Positions 53,335-62,600 of a stretch of 64,000 nucleotides of DNA are shown piece after piece. Location of the stretch: positions 4,588,001 to 4,652,000 of the forward strand of contig OU862920.1 of NCBI GenBank assembly GCA_917880885.1, in the 5' to 3' direction. The notes below the pieces were generated by a model, which did no database searches, was not told the DNA's origin, and saw only the letters and a program-made list of their open reading frames with translations. The DNA comes from Limnephilus marmoratus. Lineage: Eukaryota > Arthropoda > Insecta > Trichoptera > Limnephilidae. The translations under genes and the position numbers were made by a program. Position 1 is the stretch's first letter, and every line of letters starts with the position of its first letter.

Positions 53335-53700
53335 CTGATAGTATTAATAGCCTAGCGACTCTACGGTTGAAATTTAAGAACCCGGCTTCGAATGCAACAC
53401 TGACTTTTCATAAGTGGAGTTTGTTACAAATCGACTTTCATAACAGAACCGAATTAAAGCAATGTCAAATTATGGCGCCACTCACGTTAACACCTATTGG
53501 ATTCGTACTTTCATGGATCTCTCCGAGCAGTTGTTAATAATAATACCACGTTGGTATTTTTACCACGCCCCTATATTTTATATATGACGTCATTGCCGGT
53601 CGCGGTTGCTTTGTCCCGGAGACTAGCTGTCAATGAATCCGAGGAACTGGCTATTTTTGGAACTATCGGATCTATAAAATGGTCACAAACGCTTAAATGA
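53335..53700 (+). repeat. Dispersed repeat F, copy 1
   Basis: TAGTATTAATAGCCT, GTTGAA(A)TTTAAGAACCCGG, TTTGTCCCGG and ATAAAATGGTCACAAACGCT are shared, in order, with 59139-59518. The repeat is about 370 bp and non-coding or too decayed to tell. Confidence 0.6.
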
Positions 53701-53736
53701 ACTAAAAAAAATTAACTTATAGTAATTTTATTTATG

Positions 53737-53876
53737 AAAAGACAAATAACTTTGTTTACATCACTTTTATTTGTACACAATCTACATGTTTCGTGAACGA
53801 TGTTCACATCATCAGTATACATTTGATCCTGATTGTGTACAAATAAAAGTGATGTAAACAAAGTTATTTGTCTTTT
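53737..53876. repeat. 46-bp perfect inverted repeat around a hammerhead
   Basis: Arms 53737-53782 and 53831-53876 are exact reverse complements (AAAAGACAAATAACTTTGTT ... ATTTGTACACAATC) with a 48-nt centre holding the ribozyme core. The right arm's outer 39 bp are repeated in tandem at about 53884-53922. Confidence 0.9.
53783..53815 (-). ncRNA. Hammerhead ribozyme core, intact
   Basis: Minus strand: CUGAUGA (53815-53809), U, stem II GUGAAC/GUUCAC (six perfect pairs, loop AUC), GAAAC (53792-53788), AU, GUA (53785-53783). All core bases are canonical and NUH is GUA. Stem I can use UGUA/UACA with an internal loop. The arm sequence ACAAATAACTT resembles the PLE terminus at 35.56 kb. Confidence 0.8.
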
Positions 53877-53922
53877 TATTAAAAAAGTGACGTAAACAAA
53901 GTTATTTGTCTTTTCATTAAAA

Positions 53923-55539
53923 TAAATAATGCCATCACAAAGTGAAAACCTTTCCGAAGAAGTTTTCTTCGAAAAATTGATAGTAATTATTATTATATTG
54001 ATGGACACATTTTTCTTAAGAATGTAAGAATGTAGAAAGAAGAAAGTCTCTACCATAATAATACCAATCAACAAAACAATGAAAGAAATATCGCTGTGTA
54101 CTGTTCCAATGTGTAATGTTCCGGATAACTCGAAACATTATCGGATTCGTTTGTATATCGCACAGAATGTATCAACAAAACGAGCGAGTAATGAAATTAT
54201 TTACTGCTCCGGCTTACGATTTAATATGGGTGCGTCGGCAATCTATTATTATATGTACGAGTATATACTCCGTGCGATAAAGGTACCCAGAACACTATTT
54301 GAATCACTGAGCTTGTATCACATACAATAGAAAACCACTCTTTAGTTTAAATCAAAGAGGGGGCCACGTTCCATTCTGTTGATTCGTAAATGAACATTTA
54401 GCAAACAGATACATTCAATGGCACTTATAACAGCTTTATTTCAATTTGGTAGCCATTTTAGCACTGCTCGTCTGGGTGTTGAGATGTCGATTATTAACTT
54501 CTTTAGTCCCGTTAGTGAATTGAAATTCGGATGAAACGGAAGTGCATCAATAAAATATAATATTTCACAGGTACTCGGTTCTAATATAATACAGTAAATC
54601 CTCGGTCTAAAATCCAGCGGCATAAGGTGCGTAACGAATGTAGTGGCCAGACATTTGGACGACCTGGATTAGAATCCTATAAAATCCAAAAAAATAAACG
54701 TTTTTGTTTTTGTAAAATCAATGAATGCACTTTACCCCCGGACACACTGTGTAATACTTATTTACAAACAGAAAAAAATGTAAACTGTCAATTTCCCGAA
54801 AATTAATAAATAAATATCCAATCTTCAAACCACTTTAAAATAAACAGGCAAAAGAAAAGAAAACGACATCTAGCGACTTTCTAGTCTCACTTCTACCGCT
54901 TGTGAATTACAGACTCTGATTTTTTTTTCTGTAATACATCTATTTCATTTAATGTTATTATGATTATTTTGTAGAACCCCATTTTAATAACGCACCAGAT
55001 TTAAACGTCCGGGTAAAATTTTCCCCACAGGAGAAAAACTAAACCCTTTCACACACTTCCCCAAATGATCATCTAGTCAATCCACGCTATGAAATTGCAC
55101 TATACAAGTATTATAAATACAAATCAATACAAGAACAACATGTCAACCTACCAGAGACCAAATGGGTAAATAATTCACCGACTCCAGATATTTTCATATC
55201 AGAGGGTTCGGCTCTGTGGAATTCCTAATTTGACCTATAAATCCTACTGATCCCTCAATATAAATATTTAAAAAAATCTTTTGTAATCCTACATGTAATT
55301 AGAATGACTGATTTTTGCATTTTTATATATAAATTCTTTGACAACTCTAATATGCCTAAATTTTGAATTAGAATCCTACGTATAATGCCAGTAGCCGATA
55401 TGATAAATGGTAATATTTTTTATTTATTTTATAATTTAATTTAACATTTTTATTATTTAATTTATAAAAATAATTTCATAGCAGAACTTGTTTATAAATC
55501 AACTGTTTTTATAAATAAAATAATAACATTATTTATTTA
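53923..55539. other. Long spacer
   Basis: An 83-codon frame at 54079-54330 (MKEISLCTVPMCNVPDNSKH at its start) has no recognised domain. 54890-54935 holds a scrap of MITE A (CTCACTTCTACCGC). Nothing else is seen. Confidence 0.4.
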
Positions 55540-55925
55540 TTTATTTGTTTTATTATACGCCCAGAGGGCTTTTACATAAATAAATAAAGGCAGTACATCT
55601 TTAACATGATAAGGAAATAATATAAATAAAATTACAATAGAAATAAAAAAGTACATTAGTTAAGTAAATAGAAATATAAGCAACAAAAACTTAAATTACA
55701 GTAAGATATAATAACGATAAGTTACGATAAAAAAATACATACATGATATAAAAATACAAATAACAAAAATTTTAAAGTAAGGTGATCAGAGGTTTACAAA
55801 ATTGCAACATTAACCATGTCTAATAAAACGTAAGTATTAGTTTCGCAAAGTGGCAAACCGCTACATCGATGGTACCCCCAGTACCTCTGCAAGTTGCAGG
55901 GGTTCAGAACTCCAATTTGGATTTT
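55540..55925 (-). repeat. Non-LTR retrotransposon 3' region
   Basis: Minus strand: a short coding end (CTTGCAGAGGTACTGGGGGT, ACCATCGATGTAGCGG), an A/T-rich UTR, then AAAAGCCCTCTGGGCGTATA and AATAAATAAATAAATAAT. The hairpin-plus-(AATA)n end resembles the tails at 4740-4761 and 5876-5913. Confidence 0.5.
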
Positions 55926-57026
55926 AATATTATAGTGAAAATTAAATAATTTTTTTTTTTTAATATAACTAAATAATACTAAAGGTTATGATGGTTTATA
56001 ATACATATTACAATGATTTTACTAAGACATTACATGTAATTACATTAATAGGATAGGTAGAGATAGTTTAGCAAATTTGTCGATGAACGAGTAGTTTATT
56101 AAATTTACCAAAGAATTCCTTAGTGAGTACTTGTATCACGGATAAATTATTATTGAATATATAAAAGAAATTGTATTTAGTTGCGCCCTCTCTTGGGTCG
56201 TCAATTTCATGATAATGCGTGTGTGTGTATGCGTATTTTCGTGATTGCTAGAATGCGTTGTCATCGACAACGCTTACATTTAGCGAGTTTCAACTCGATC
56301 GGATGTCCGGAAGTGACTTCTTCTTTTTTTTTCGTTATAAAGTTAGAAAAAACGTAATGTGAGCCATTTTTAAAACTTTTTAAAATTTGCATAGAAAAAT
56401 TTTATTTTTAAAAAAATTCATGGTTTTTTCTAAAAATAAAATTTGCCATTTATTTGGATTTTATTGCAAAGCGGAAATATTTTTATCGTACGAGAAAATA
56501 CGCCCGATTTTTGAGAGGTTAAACATTTTAAAGAATTATAGTTACATAATACAACACAGTTGCAGTAAAGAACAATGATAACCAAATAAATAAGAAAGCA
56601 GGTCAACGTCCTTGTTCGACGACATTTTGGACTGCTACCAAGAGTCAAAAACATACAACAATTATTTCAAACAAACATTAACTGCACCGGCCTTCACAAA
56701 TACCCAGAAACAATTTGTGGTTATTATAATAAAATATTTGTGGTAAACTAATATAAATAACATATCGTTTAAATTCTTATGCGATGCGTTATGGCAGATA
56801 TTACAATACGTAACTTTGATTTTGTTAATTTTCTAAACAAGAGGAAACGCCCATTAGAAAATAAGCAAATTTTCATCGCAGATAAATCTCAATTCTTGTT
56901 CTGTTTATATACAAAGAGCTGTAAATAGTATTTAGTATCCTCCACACATTATTATAGTCCACACTCCACACATACACATATACATTAGGGTGGCCCATCA
57001 ATGTACGAACTTTTTGAAGAGAAAAC
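55926..57026. other. Spacer
   Basis: Nothing recognised; (GT)n-like sequence at 56220-56232. Confidence 0.4.
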
Positions 57027-57475
57027 TTGTTTAATAATAATAATAATATTTATTTATTAATTTTTTACACCATTACAAATCTCAATTTATTACATGTAAG
57101 AAATAACGCCATATAAATATTTAAAAAATAATGTTTACAAATATTTATACGTAAAAGAAATTTAAACAAATATAGCAATTTCAAAATAAAAATCTCAGGC
57201 AGTGGTGAAGATTTCATCAGTGTGGAGAGACTCTTTCAAGAATTAAAAGAATTTCCCTTTTGAATCTCTCCTCACCGACGCCAATATATCAATCTCGGAG
57301 GAGATTTGGTACAGCAACGGTGCTTCGTACAAGCTCGCAGTTTTACCTATATAAGTTCAGCAATGTATACAGGTTAAACTGCGCGTAACGTAAATATTAG
57401 TGTTAAAGAACACGTCAGGTGTTTAGCAAGCACATGTTTCTCAGAATTTGCCGACCCGCAAATTTAATTGATACT
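57027..57475 (-). pseudogene. Non-LTR retrotransposon 3' end with (ATT)n tail
   Basis: Minus strand reads LYEAPLLYQISSEIDILASV, RRDSKGKFF, a stop, FLKESLHTDEIFTTA, like the last residues of CR1/Jockey-group RTs ('aPLLyQLs ... FK'), then an A/T-rich UTR ending in (ATT)n. The domain itself is absent, so the call is tentative. Confidence 0.45.
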
Positions 57476-57689
57476 GACCATACGTATACGTATACGATTT
57501 AATTTATAGTAACCGTACGTGTAACAGAAATACAGGAGTCCAAATAATACTTTAAAAAAAGATTAGGCATATGCCTGAATAATTTAAAAGCATTAGAAAT
57601 ATTAAAATCAAATAAAAATAGTTGTCATTTTAAACAAACAATTAGAATTAACTGACAGACCGATTTAAAAGTTGTTCCTTTCTCTCTAT

Positions 57690-57905
57690 GCTCTGTGTAA
57701 TCCCCACCCTCCCTTTGCCCCTCCTCCTATCCCTGCCCCCAACCAGTTTCTGATGTAATCTCCTTCTCATATGCCCTCTCTTTCTATTATGTTTACCTCA
57801 TAATCTTCCTCTGTACTATGATTTATTTTATAAGTAGGTTGAGTACAACCGAAACCGGTCAACGAATATAAATTTAAATAAAGTGGTTTAAAACCAAGAA
57901 CTTGT
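57690..57905 (+). repeat. PLE 3' terminus with C-rich tract
   Basis: CCCCACCCTCCCTTTGCCCC and CCCTGCCCCCAACC, then the motif at 57829-57860 and AAATAAAGTGGTTTAAAACC, AAGAACTTGTTTCATT. The downstream block echoes AAGTGGTTTATACAAAGT at 35.52 kb. Confidence 0.6.
57829..57860 (+). ncRNA. Decayed hammerhead motif
   Basis: Perfect stem II GGUUG/CAACC (57837-57850), GAAAC (57851-57855), CG, GUC, but the CUGANGA box reads UAUAAGU. Half of the motif is preserved; inactive. Confidence 0.5.
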
Positions 57906-58027
57906 TTCATTTTGTGAAGGACGATGGTTTAAAATGGGTTTAACCGTGGACAGAAAAGTACTTCCTAAACTTCCTCTTGCCTGTGTACTTCGCCTCGCCA
58001 CTTTTGAGACCTTTTCAGTAACCTAAA

Positions 58028-58425
58028 CCTAAAAAAACGAGTGCGCTTTAGACCACACGACCGAAGTAAAACTTCTTTATCTCTATCTGTATGATAGGAA
58101 GAGAGAAAGAAAATGTGAGCGCGCGCTGCTCTCTCTTGCTCCTTCGGTATGTTACAGACAATAGGCCTGCCCTATGTCTTAGATATATGAAACGTAACTA
58201 GCTATGAGAGAAAGAGAGAAAGAAAATGTGTACTGGCACCTCTCTCTCTTGCCCTTACAGAAATATACGAAACCTAACTCTCTCTCTCTCTCTCTCTTTC
58301 TATCTTCACTATTTTATATCTCCCTCTCAACTACGTTCGCCTCGCTTTTCGTAACGCTCTCGTCACGCATTCGCCAGCTTACTCCCCAAGTCAAGCGTGT
58401 ATAAAGAAGTTTTACTTCAAAAATA
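58028..58425. repeat. MITE family H, long copy with (TC)n
   Basis: ACGAGTGCGCTTTAGACCAC, ACGACCGAAGTAAAACTTCT, then GA/CT-rich sequence with (TC)n at 58277-58298, CTCAACTACGTTCGCCTCGC, ACGCTCTCGTCACGCATTCG, and GAAGTTTTACTTC at the end. The inner termini are inverted repeats (GAAGTAAAACTTC). The open frame across the (TC)n is an artefact. Confidence 0.6.
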
Positions 58426-58612
58426 CAAGTGTGCATTTCGCACGCGGCACAGAACTAAAGTAGATAATAGTGGGAAGGCTACGAAGAGGAGACCGATTAG
58501 TCTATCTCATTCTCTCGCCGGCTAAATCCTACAGATGTGTCTAGTGTCGCTTTTTCGTTTCATCGAGTTAATCACAACGGTGCTAAAGAATTTTTCACTT
58601 CAGAATGTCGGG
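58426..58612 (+). repeat. MITE family A copy abutting family H
   Basis: ACAAGTGTGCATTTCGCACG, GAAGAGGAGACCGATTAG, TCTATCTCATTCTCTCGCCG and CACAACGGTGCTAAAGAA match family A. Confidence 0.6.
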
Positions 58613-59138
58613 CCGTCCTAATATATATTCATTTTGTCCGCGTACGTAACGCACTCGGATTGAATATGTGATGTTATAAGTCTTCCTCTTTCTCTCTAAC
58701 TCTAAAGAATGCCAGAATCATCAATATGTTCCTTGAAACAATGCCAACTACATAGGAGAATTCGCAAACACGGTGTTCAAAAAGCTTGCGGTTGATACTG
58801 TACTTGGGAGTTTATTGTCAAGTCCTATTTTCGTTTCGCCATTTTTATCTATATCTCTGAGGGTATTGATCATTGTGTTCTAGAAAAGGCCAGGTTATCT
58901 CAATTACTTACTGAGGTTATGTGGCACTGCTTCGTAACTAAATCGAAATAATGGTCCTACAAAAGGGTTCATTTTCACGTCTTCTTTTCTACATCTTTAT
59001 CTCTTTGGACTGTGATATTGGAGTAACAAGATTGTGATCATCATGCACTGGAAAGTGTCAGGTTATTAGAACTTATTAAAATAATGTCTTTTCGTCGTTT
59101 CATAATTTCTTCTACAAATTTAAAAATTAAATTCGTCT
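58613..59138. other. Spacer
   Basis: Nothing recognised. Confidence 0.4.
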
Positions 59139-59518
59139 GTAATCGAATAGTATTAATAGGCTTGCATCTGCGTGGTTGAATTTCAGAACCCGGCTTTGAG
59201 TGCATGTCTGACGCCACAAATAACGTCTGTGTATGTGGAATTTCAAACAATTCAAGAATTCGTCACAAGATGTCGTCACTTCCGTCAGAGAGTGGGATGG
59301 GGACGTGTCCACCCTAGGTATAATTGCTACGAATTTGTTAATATGTAGTATCTTAGTTGTAATCACGCGGCTGCATATTACATATGTCATGGCCTGTCCC
59401 GGTTACTTTGTCCCGGTGACAAGCTATCACTGGATGATAGTGGATCAAAGGAACGCGATATTTTTGAAACCAGTTCGTATCGGATTTATAAAATGGTCAC
59501 CAACACTAACTGGGTGAA
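59139..59518 (+). repeat. Dispersed repeat F, copy 2
   Basis: TAGTATTAATAGGCTTGCAT, GTTGAATTTCAGAACCCGGC, TTTGTCCCGGTGAC and GGATTTATAAAATGGTCACC align with 53335-53700. A 94-codon frame lies here, but its counterpart in copy 1 is broken earlier. Both end IKWS. Confidence 0.6.
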
Positions 59519-59822
59519 GCCAAACCAAAAGCCGCCCGCAGGGCCTAGCAGCAAAAATCCAGAGCGGATTTTTAACTACTAGTTATTATTATTCCTTTTA
59601 TGGGCGGGCGGGAAGTCTTGCTTTGTTTTCTATATAAATCTACAGTTTGATTGAAGAAATTTCGCACACTTAACCTTCAAAACAAGAGGAAGGTCAATGT
59701 TTACGTGATATTTTGAAAAATCATACCATTCTCTTTTCCCGCCTCTTAAAGCATAACATCGACACTTCTTGATGAAATTTTGCACACTTGGCGTTCAAAA
59801 TAAGAGGAAGGTCACCCAATTA
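59519..59822. other. Repeat-bearing spacer
   Basis: Two loose copies of a CACACTT(A/G)(A/G)C(C/G)TTCAAAA(C/T)AAG, AGGAAGGTCA block (about 59664-59695 and 59788-59815). The intervening part matches 3150-3262. Confidence 0.4.
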
Positions 59823-60090
59823 TGCACCGCTGCCGAATGAATCAATGACGCTAGTTCCTCGAAGCATCTTCCATTGAAATGACAGCATTCCCGCCTGACG
59901 CCAGCGTTCTAAAGTTTGCGGTCCGTTGTTGACCGACGAATCTATATAACGAACCACCTTTGTGCCTGTTTCTGCACAGCCAAGGGATTTTTTTTCAAAT
60001 ATATCGGGGCTCCAGACCAGAAGTGGCTCCCTAATTTAATAGTGGGGCGTACTTGCAATTGCACGGGGTCAGCGTTGTTTCTACCTGTTG
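59823..60090 (-). pseudogene. CR1/Jockey-type RT fragment, decayed
   Basis: Plus-strand blocks TATGCACCGCTGCCGAATGA, CTAGTTCCTCGAAGCATCTT, GGCTCCAGACCAGAAGTGGC and AGTGGGGCGTACTTG parallel 61180-61430, the antisense of the RT ORF at 60957-61946. Frameshifts throughout. Confidence 0.7.
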
Positions 60091-60189
60091 TACCTCATAC
60101 AAGAGGCACCTCAAATGTCCCATACAAAAACGTAAAATGTCCCTCCACCTCACAAAATCTATTTGTACCAACTCTTTTTCTTTGTATTA

Positions 60190-60505
60190 CTACAAATGTC
60201 ATGTCACGTTGTCACTTATGGGACAAATATGAGGTGTGAGCTGGTTGGTGTATTGAACTATATTCATGTCATGTCACGTATGGGACAAATATGAAGTGAG
60301 GTGTGAGGTAGTTGGTGTATTGGACTACAAATGTCAAATATGAGGTGAGGTGTAAGGTGGTTGGTGTATTGGACTACATGTCATGTCACGTTGTCACGTA
60401 TGGGACAAATGTTAGGTGAGGTGTGAGATGGTTGGTTTATTGAACCACATGTCACGTCACGTATCGTATGGGACAAATGTATGAGGTGGTGAGGTGAGGT
60501 GATTC
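60190..60505. repeat. Minisatellite, unit about 60-70 bp
   Basis: GGGACAAAT recurs at about 60220, 60282, 60402 and 60470, each with upstream ATGTCATGTCACGT-type and downstream GAGGTGAGGTGTGAG, GTTGGTGTATTG sequence. Four to five units of variable length. Confidence 0.85.
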
Positions 60506-60884
60506 TTGAATTGAATGACATTTTTGTATTAGATCCGTGAGGTGTGAGATGGCGGGGTGATTTTTTTTTTATTTGTTTTAAAATATTTTTTATCATAAAT
60601 TATTGTTATGTGAATACCTCACTAAAGTCCCAACCGCTCCAAAATATTTTTTTCAATATTTTGTTAATGTAAATTATTGTTACGCGAATGTCGCGCAAGA
60701 GTCCTAACTGCCCCAATTTTTTTTTTAATTTTGTTTTTATTGTAAATTATTAGGTTTATCCAGATCTTGGCGGCGGATGCGTCTGCCCACCAGTTGCATG
60801 GCAGGCCGAATCCGGAGAGGGTGGTTGAGGGAGTCCTTTTGACTTCTCCAGCCTTACTCTCTCGGAACATCGCCTTGCACCGCT
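60506..60884. other. Tandem AT-rich unit and an inverted-repeat partner
   Basis: TAAATTATTGTTA(T/C)G(T/C)GAAT is repeated at about 60596 and 60668 (period about 72 bp). 60840-60890 (TCTCCAGCC ... CATCGCCTTGCACCGC) is the inverse of 62530-62590. Confidence 0.45.
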
Positions 60885-60956
60885 GGAGGGATTTTTTTTT
60901 TTACATTAACTCCACACAGGAGGCCCTGAGGAAAATAATTTCCCTCAGGGCCTATG

Positions 60957-61946
60957 TCATCTGGGATGCTGTGTGGAGGGTCTTTTTGAGGAGAGGAAGG
61001 AATGAACATTGGTCTTGAAGAGACCCATGTTGTAGGAAGGAGGAAACACAGAGGCCGGCAAATCATTCCACAGCCGAGCTGTTGAACACAAGAACGAGTC
61101 GAAGAAACGACCCGTTCTCATGTGACAAATGTCAACCGTGTACAAATGTTGGGCACGCGTTAGGCGTGTTTCCCGACTATGCACCGGTGCCGAAGGGATC
61201 AATGATGCTAGTTCCTCGGAGCATCTTCCATTGTAATACCGGTAGAACAAGGATAGCATTCCCACCCGACGCCTGTGCTCTAAAGATTGCAATCCGTCTG
61301 TTAAGATGGGAGAATCTATCAAACGGACCGCCCGTTTCTGCACAGAGTCGAGGGTATTTTTCAGGTATTTTGGAGCTCCAGACCAGAGATGGCTGCCAAA
61401 TTCAACCGTGGGGCGTACTTGTGATTTGTACAAGGTTAGCAGTTGTGCACTATTAAAGTATTTGCGGGCCCTGTACAGTACGCCCAGTTTTTGGGAGGCT
61501 AGCTTTACTCTGGCTTCAATGGAGCCCCCATACCTGAGCTGGTCACTTAGGGTTACACCAAGTATATCAATGGAGGGCCTGTTCGGAAGATTGCTTCCGT
61601 TGAAAGAGACTAGATTTTCATTTCGATCCCTTTTGGACGTAATCAGACAAGATTGGGTCTTTGAAACATTAAATTCAACGAGATTATTTTTACCCCAAGA
61701 GAAAACACTCTCGAGGTAGCCGTCCATTCTTTGCTTCAAAGCCCTACGAGCTGTTGGAGTTTGTGAGCCCTTTGGGGGCTTGTCAAACAAAAAGCTATCA
61801 TGAACTGTACTGTCATCCGCATAACAGTGAATTGGTGCACATGACAAAAGGTCGTTGATGTGCAACAAAAACAAAGTTGGAGACAGAACCGATCCCTGCG
61901 GGACGCCAGCATTTATCGAGTGTGAGGAAGAGGTGAAATGGATGGA
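60957..61946 (-). CDS. CR1/Jockey-type non-LTR reverse transcriptase, 5' truncated
   Basis: The frame opens after a TAA at 61947-61949 and reads 329 codons without interruption. It holds SINAGVPQGSVLSPTLF (RT motif B, from about 61919), LLHINDLLS, HCYADDSTV (catalytic YADD), VSKTQSCLIT, DILGVTLSD, KLGVLYRARKYF, LYKSQVRPTVEFGSHLWSGA, VQKRAVRLID, and the C-terminal ARLWNDLPASVFPPSYNMGL, FKTNVHSFL. That is the second half of an RT from the Jockey/CR1 group. The endonuclease and the motif A Asp are absent. A 3' UTR hairpin (GGCCCTGAGGGAAATTATTT / CCTCAGGGCC) and A-tail end at about 60890. The open frame suggests a young copy; relatives lie at 8866, 23478, 59823, 61957 and 62217. Confidence 0.85.
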   Translation of the reverse strand, partial: SIHFTSSSHSINAGVPQGSVLSPTLFLLHINDLLSCAPIHCYADDSTVHDSFLFDKPPKGSQTPTARRALKQRMDGYLESVFSWGKNNLVEFNVSKTQSCLITSKRDRNENLVSFNGSNLPNRPSIDILGVTLSDQLRYGGSIEARVKLASQKLGVLYRARKYFNSAQLLTLYKSQVRPTVEFGSHLWSGAPKYLKNTLDSVQKRAVRLIDSPILTDGLQSLEHRRRVGMLSLFYRYYNGRCSEELASLIPSAPVHSRETRLTRAQHLYTVDICHMRTGRFFDSFLCSTARLWNDLPASVFPPSYNMGLFKTNVHSFLSSKRPSTQHPR

Positions 61947-61956
61947 TTAATACGTC

Positions 61957-62033
61957 CACAGCATCCCTAAAGATGACATAGGCTCTGAGGGGAATTATTT
62001 TCCTCAGGGCTTCCTGTGTGGAGCTACTGTAAA
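61957..62033 (+). mobile_element. CR1/Jockey-type 3' tail in opposite orientation
   Basis: CACAGCATCCCTAAAGATGA, CATAGGCTCTGAGGGG, TTCCTCAGGGCTTCCTGTGT and GGAGCTACTGTAAAAA match the family 3' UTR on the plus strand. It lies directly beside the truncated 5' end of the minus-strand copy, head to head. Confidence 0.75.
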
Positions 62034-62216
62034 AATCACGTTTTCTGTTATTCTCTAGCCAACCCCCCTCCCCCCACCCATTCTCACCCGAAAGCTAAAA
62101 TATTGTCACACCTCACTTCAATTGAGGTGGGACACCTCGATACCTCATTTCAGTATTTGAGTACCTCAAACAAACTCATTCTAATGTCGTATCCTACCCA
62201 ACACTAGTTTACTGTA
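62034..62216. other. Spacer
   Basis: Contains a C-rich tract (CCCCCCTCCCCCCACCC) and nothing else recognised. Confidence 0.35.
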
Positions 62217-62327
62217 GTATCTGCGGGCCCTGTACGTGTACAGTACACCCAGCTTACGAGAGGCTAACTTGATCCTGGCTTAGATGGAGCCCCAATGCCT
62301 GAGCTGGTCACTTAAAGTTACACCTTT
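62217..62327 (-). pseudogene. CR1/Jockey-type RT internal fragment
   Basis: TATCTGCGGGCCCTGTACGT ... GAGCTGGTCACTTAAAGTTA, CACC parallels 61457-61562, part of the RT ORF (VRP...YLGVTL region, antisense). Confidence 0.7.
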
Positions 62328-62600
62328 TTTTACATTAGCTCCCCACAGGAGGCCCCGAGGAAAATAATTTCCCTCAGGGACTATGTTATCTTTGGGATGC
62401 TGAGTGGAGGGTCTTTTTGGGAAAGGAAGGAGAGGAAGTTCTGGTAAGGAAAACGGTGTTAAGGGTGGGTAGAAATCTGGGAGTCAATGTGTCTAGGAGT
62501 GACGGACATATCCATCCCTCCAACTGCGGTGCAAGGCGATGCAAGATTCGAGAGAGGCTGGAGAGGATTTGGTTCTGGACAAACGCATAAGCCGCCAAGA
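62328..62600 (-). mobile_element. CR1/Jockey-type 3' end inserted beside the previous fragment
   Basis: TTTTTTTACATTAGCTCCCC, ACAGGAGGCCCCGAGGAAAA, GGATGCTGAGTGGAGGGTCT is the reversed family tail, starting with poly-T. From about 62440 the similarity to the main copy fades; 62515-62590 is the inverse of 60770-60888. Confidence 0.65.

Noticed and set aside
54079..54330. 83-codon frame as a gene
   Set aside because: No domain, no splice context and no composition signal; chance cannot be excluded.
61082..61719. Plus-strand open frames of 124 and 137 codons
   Set aside because: Antisense of the CR1/Jockey-type RT ORF.
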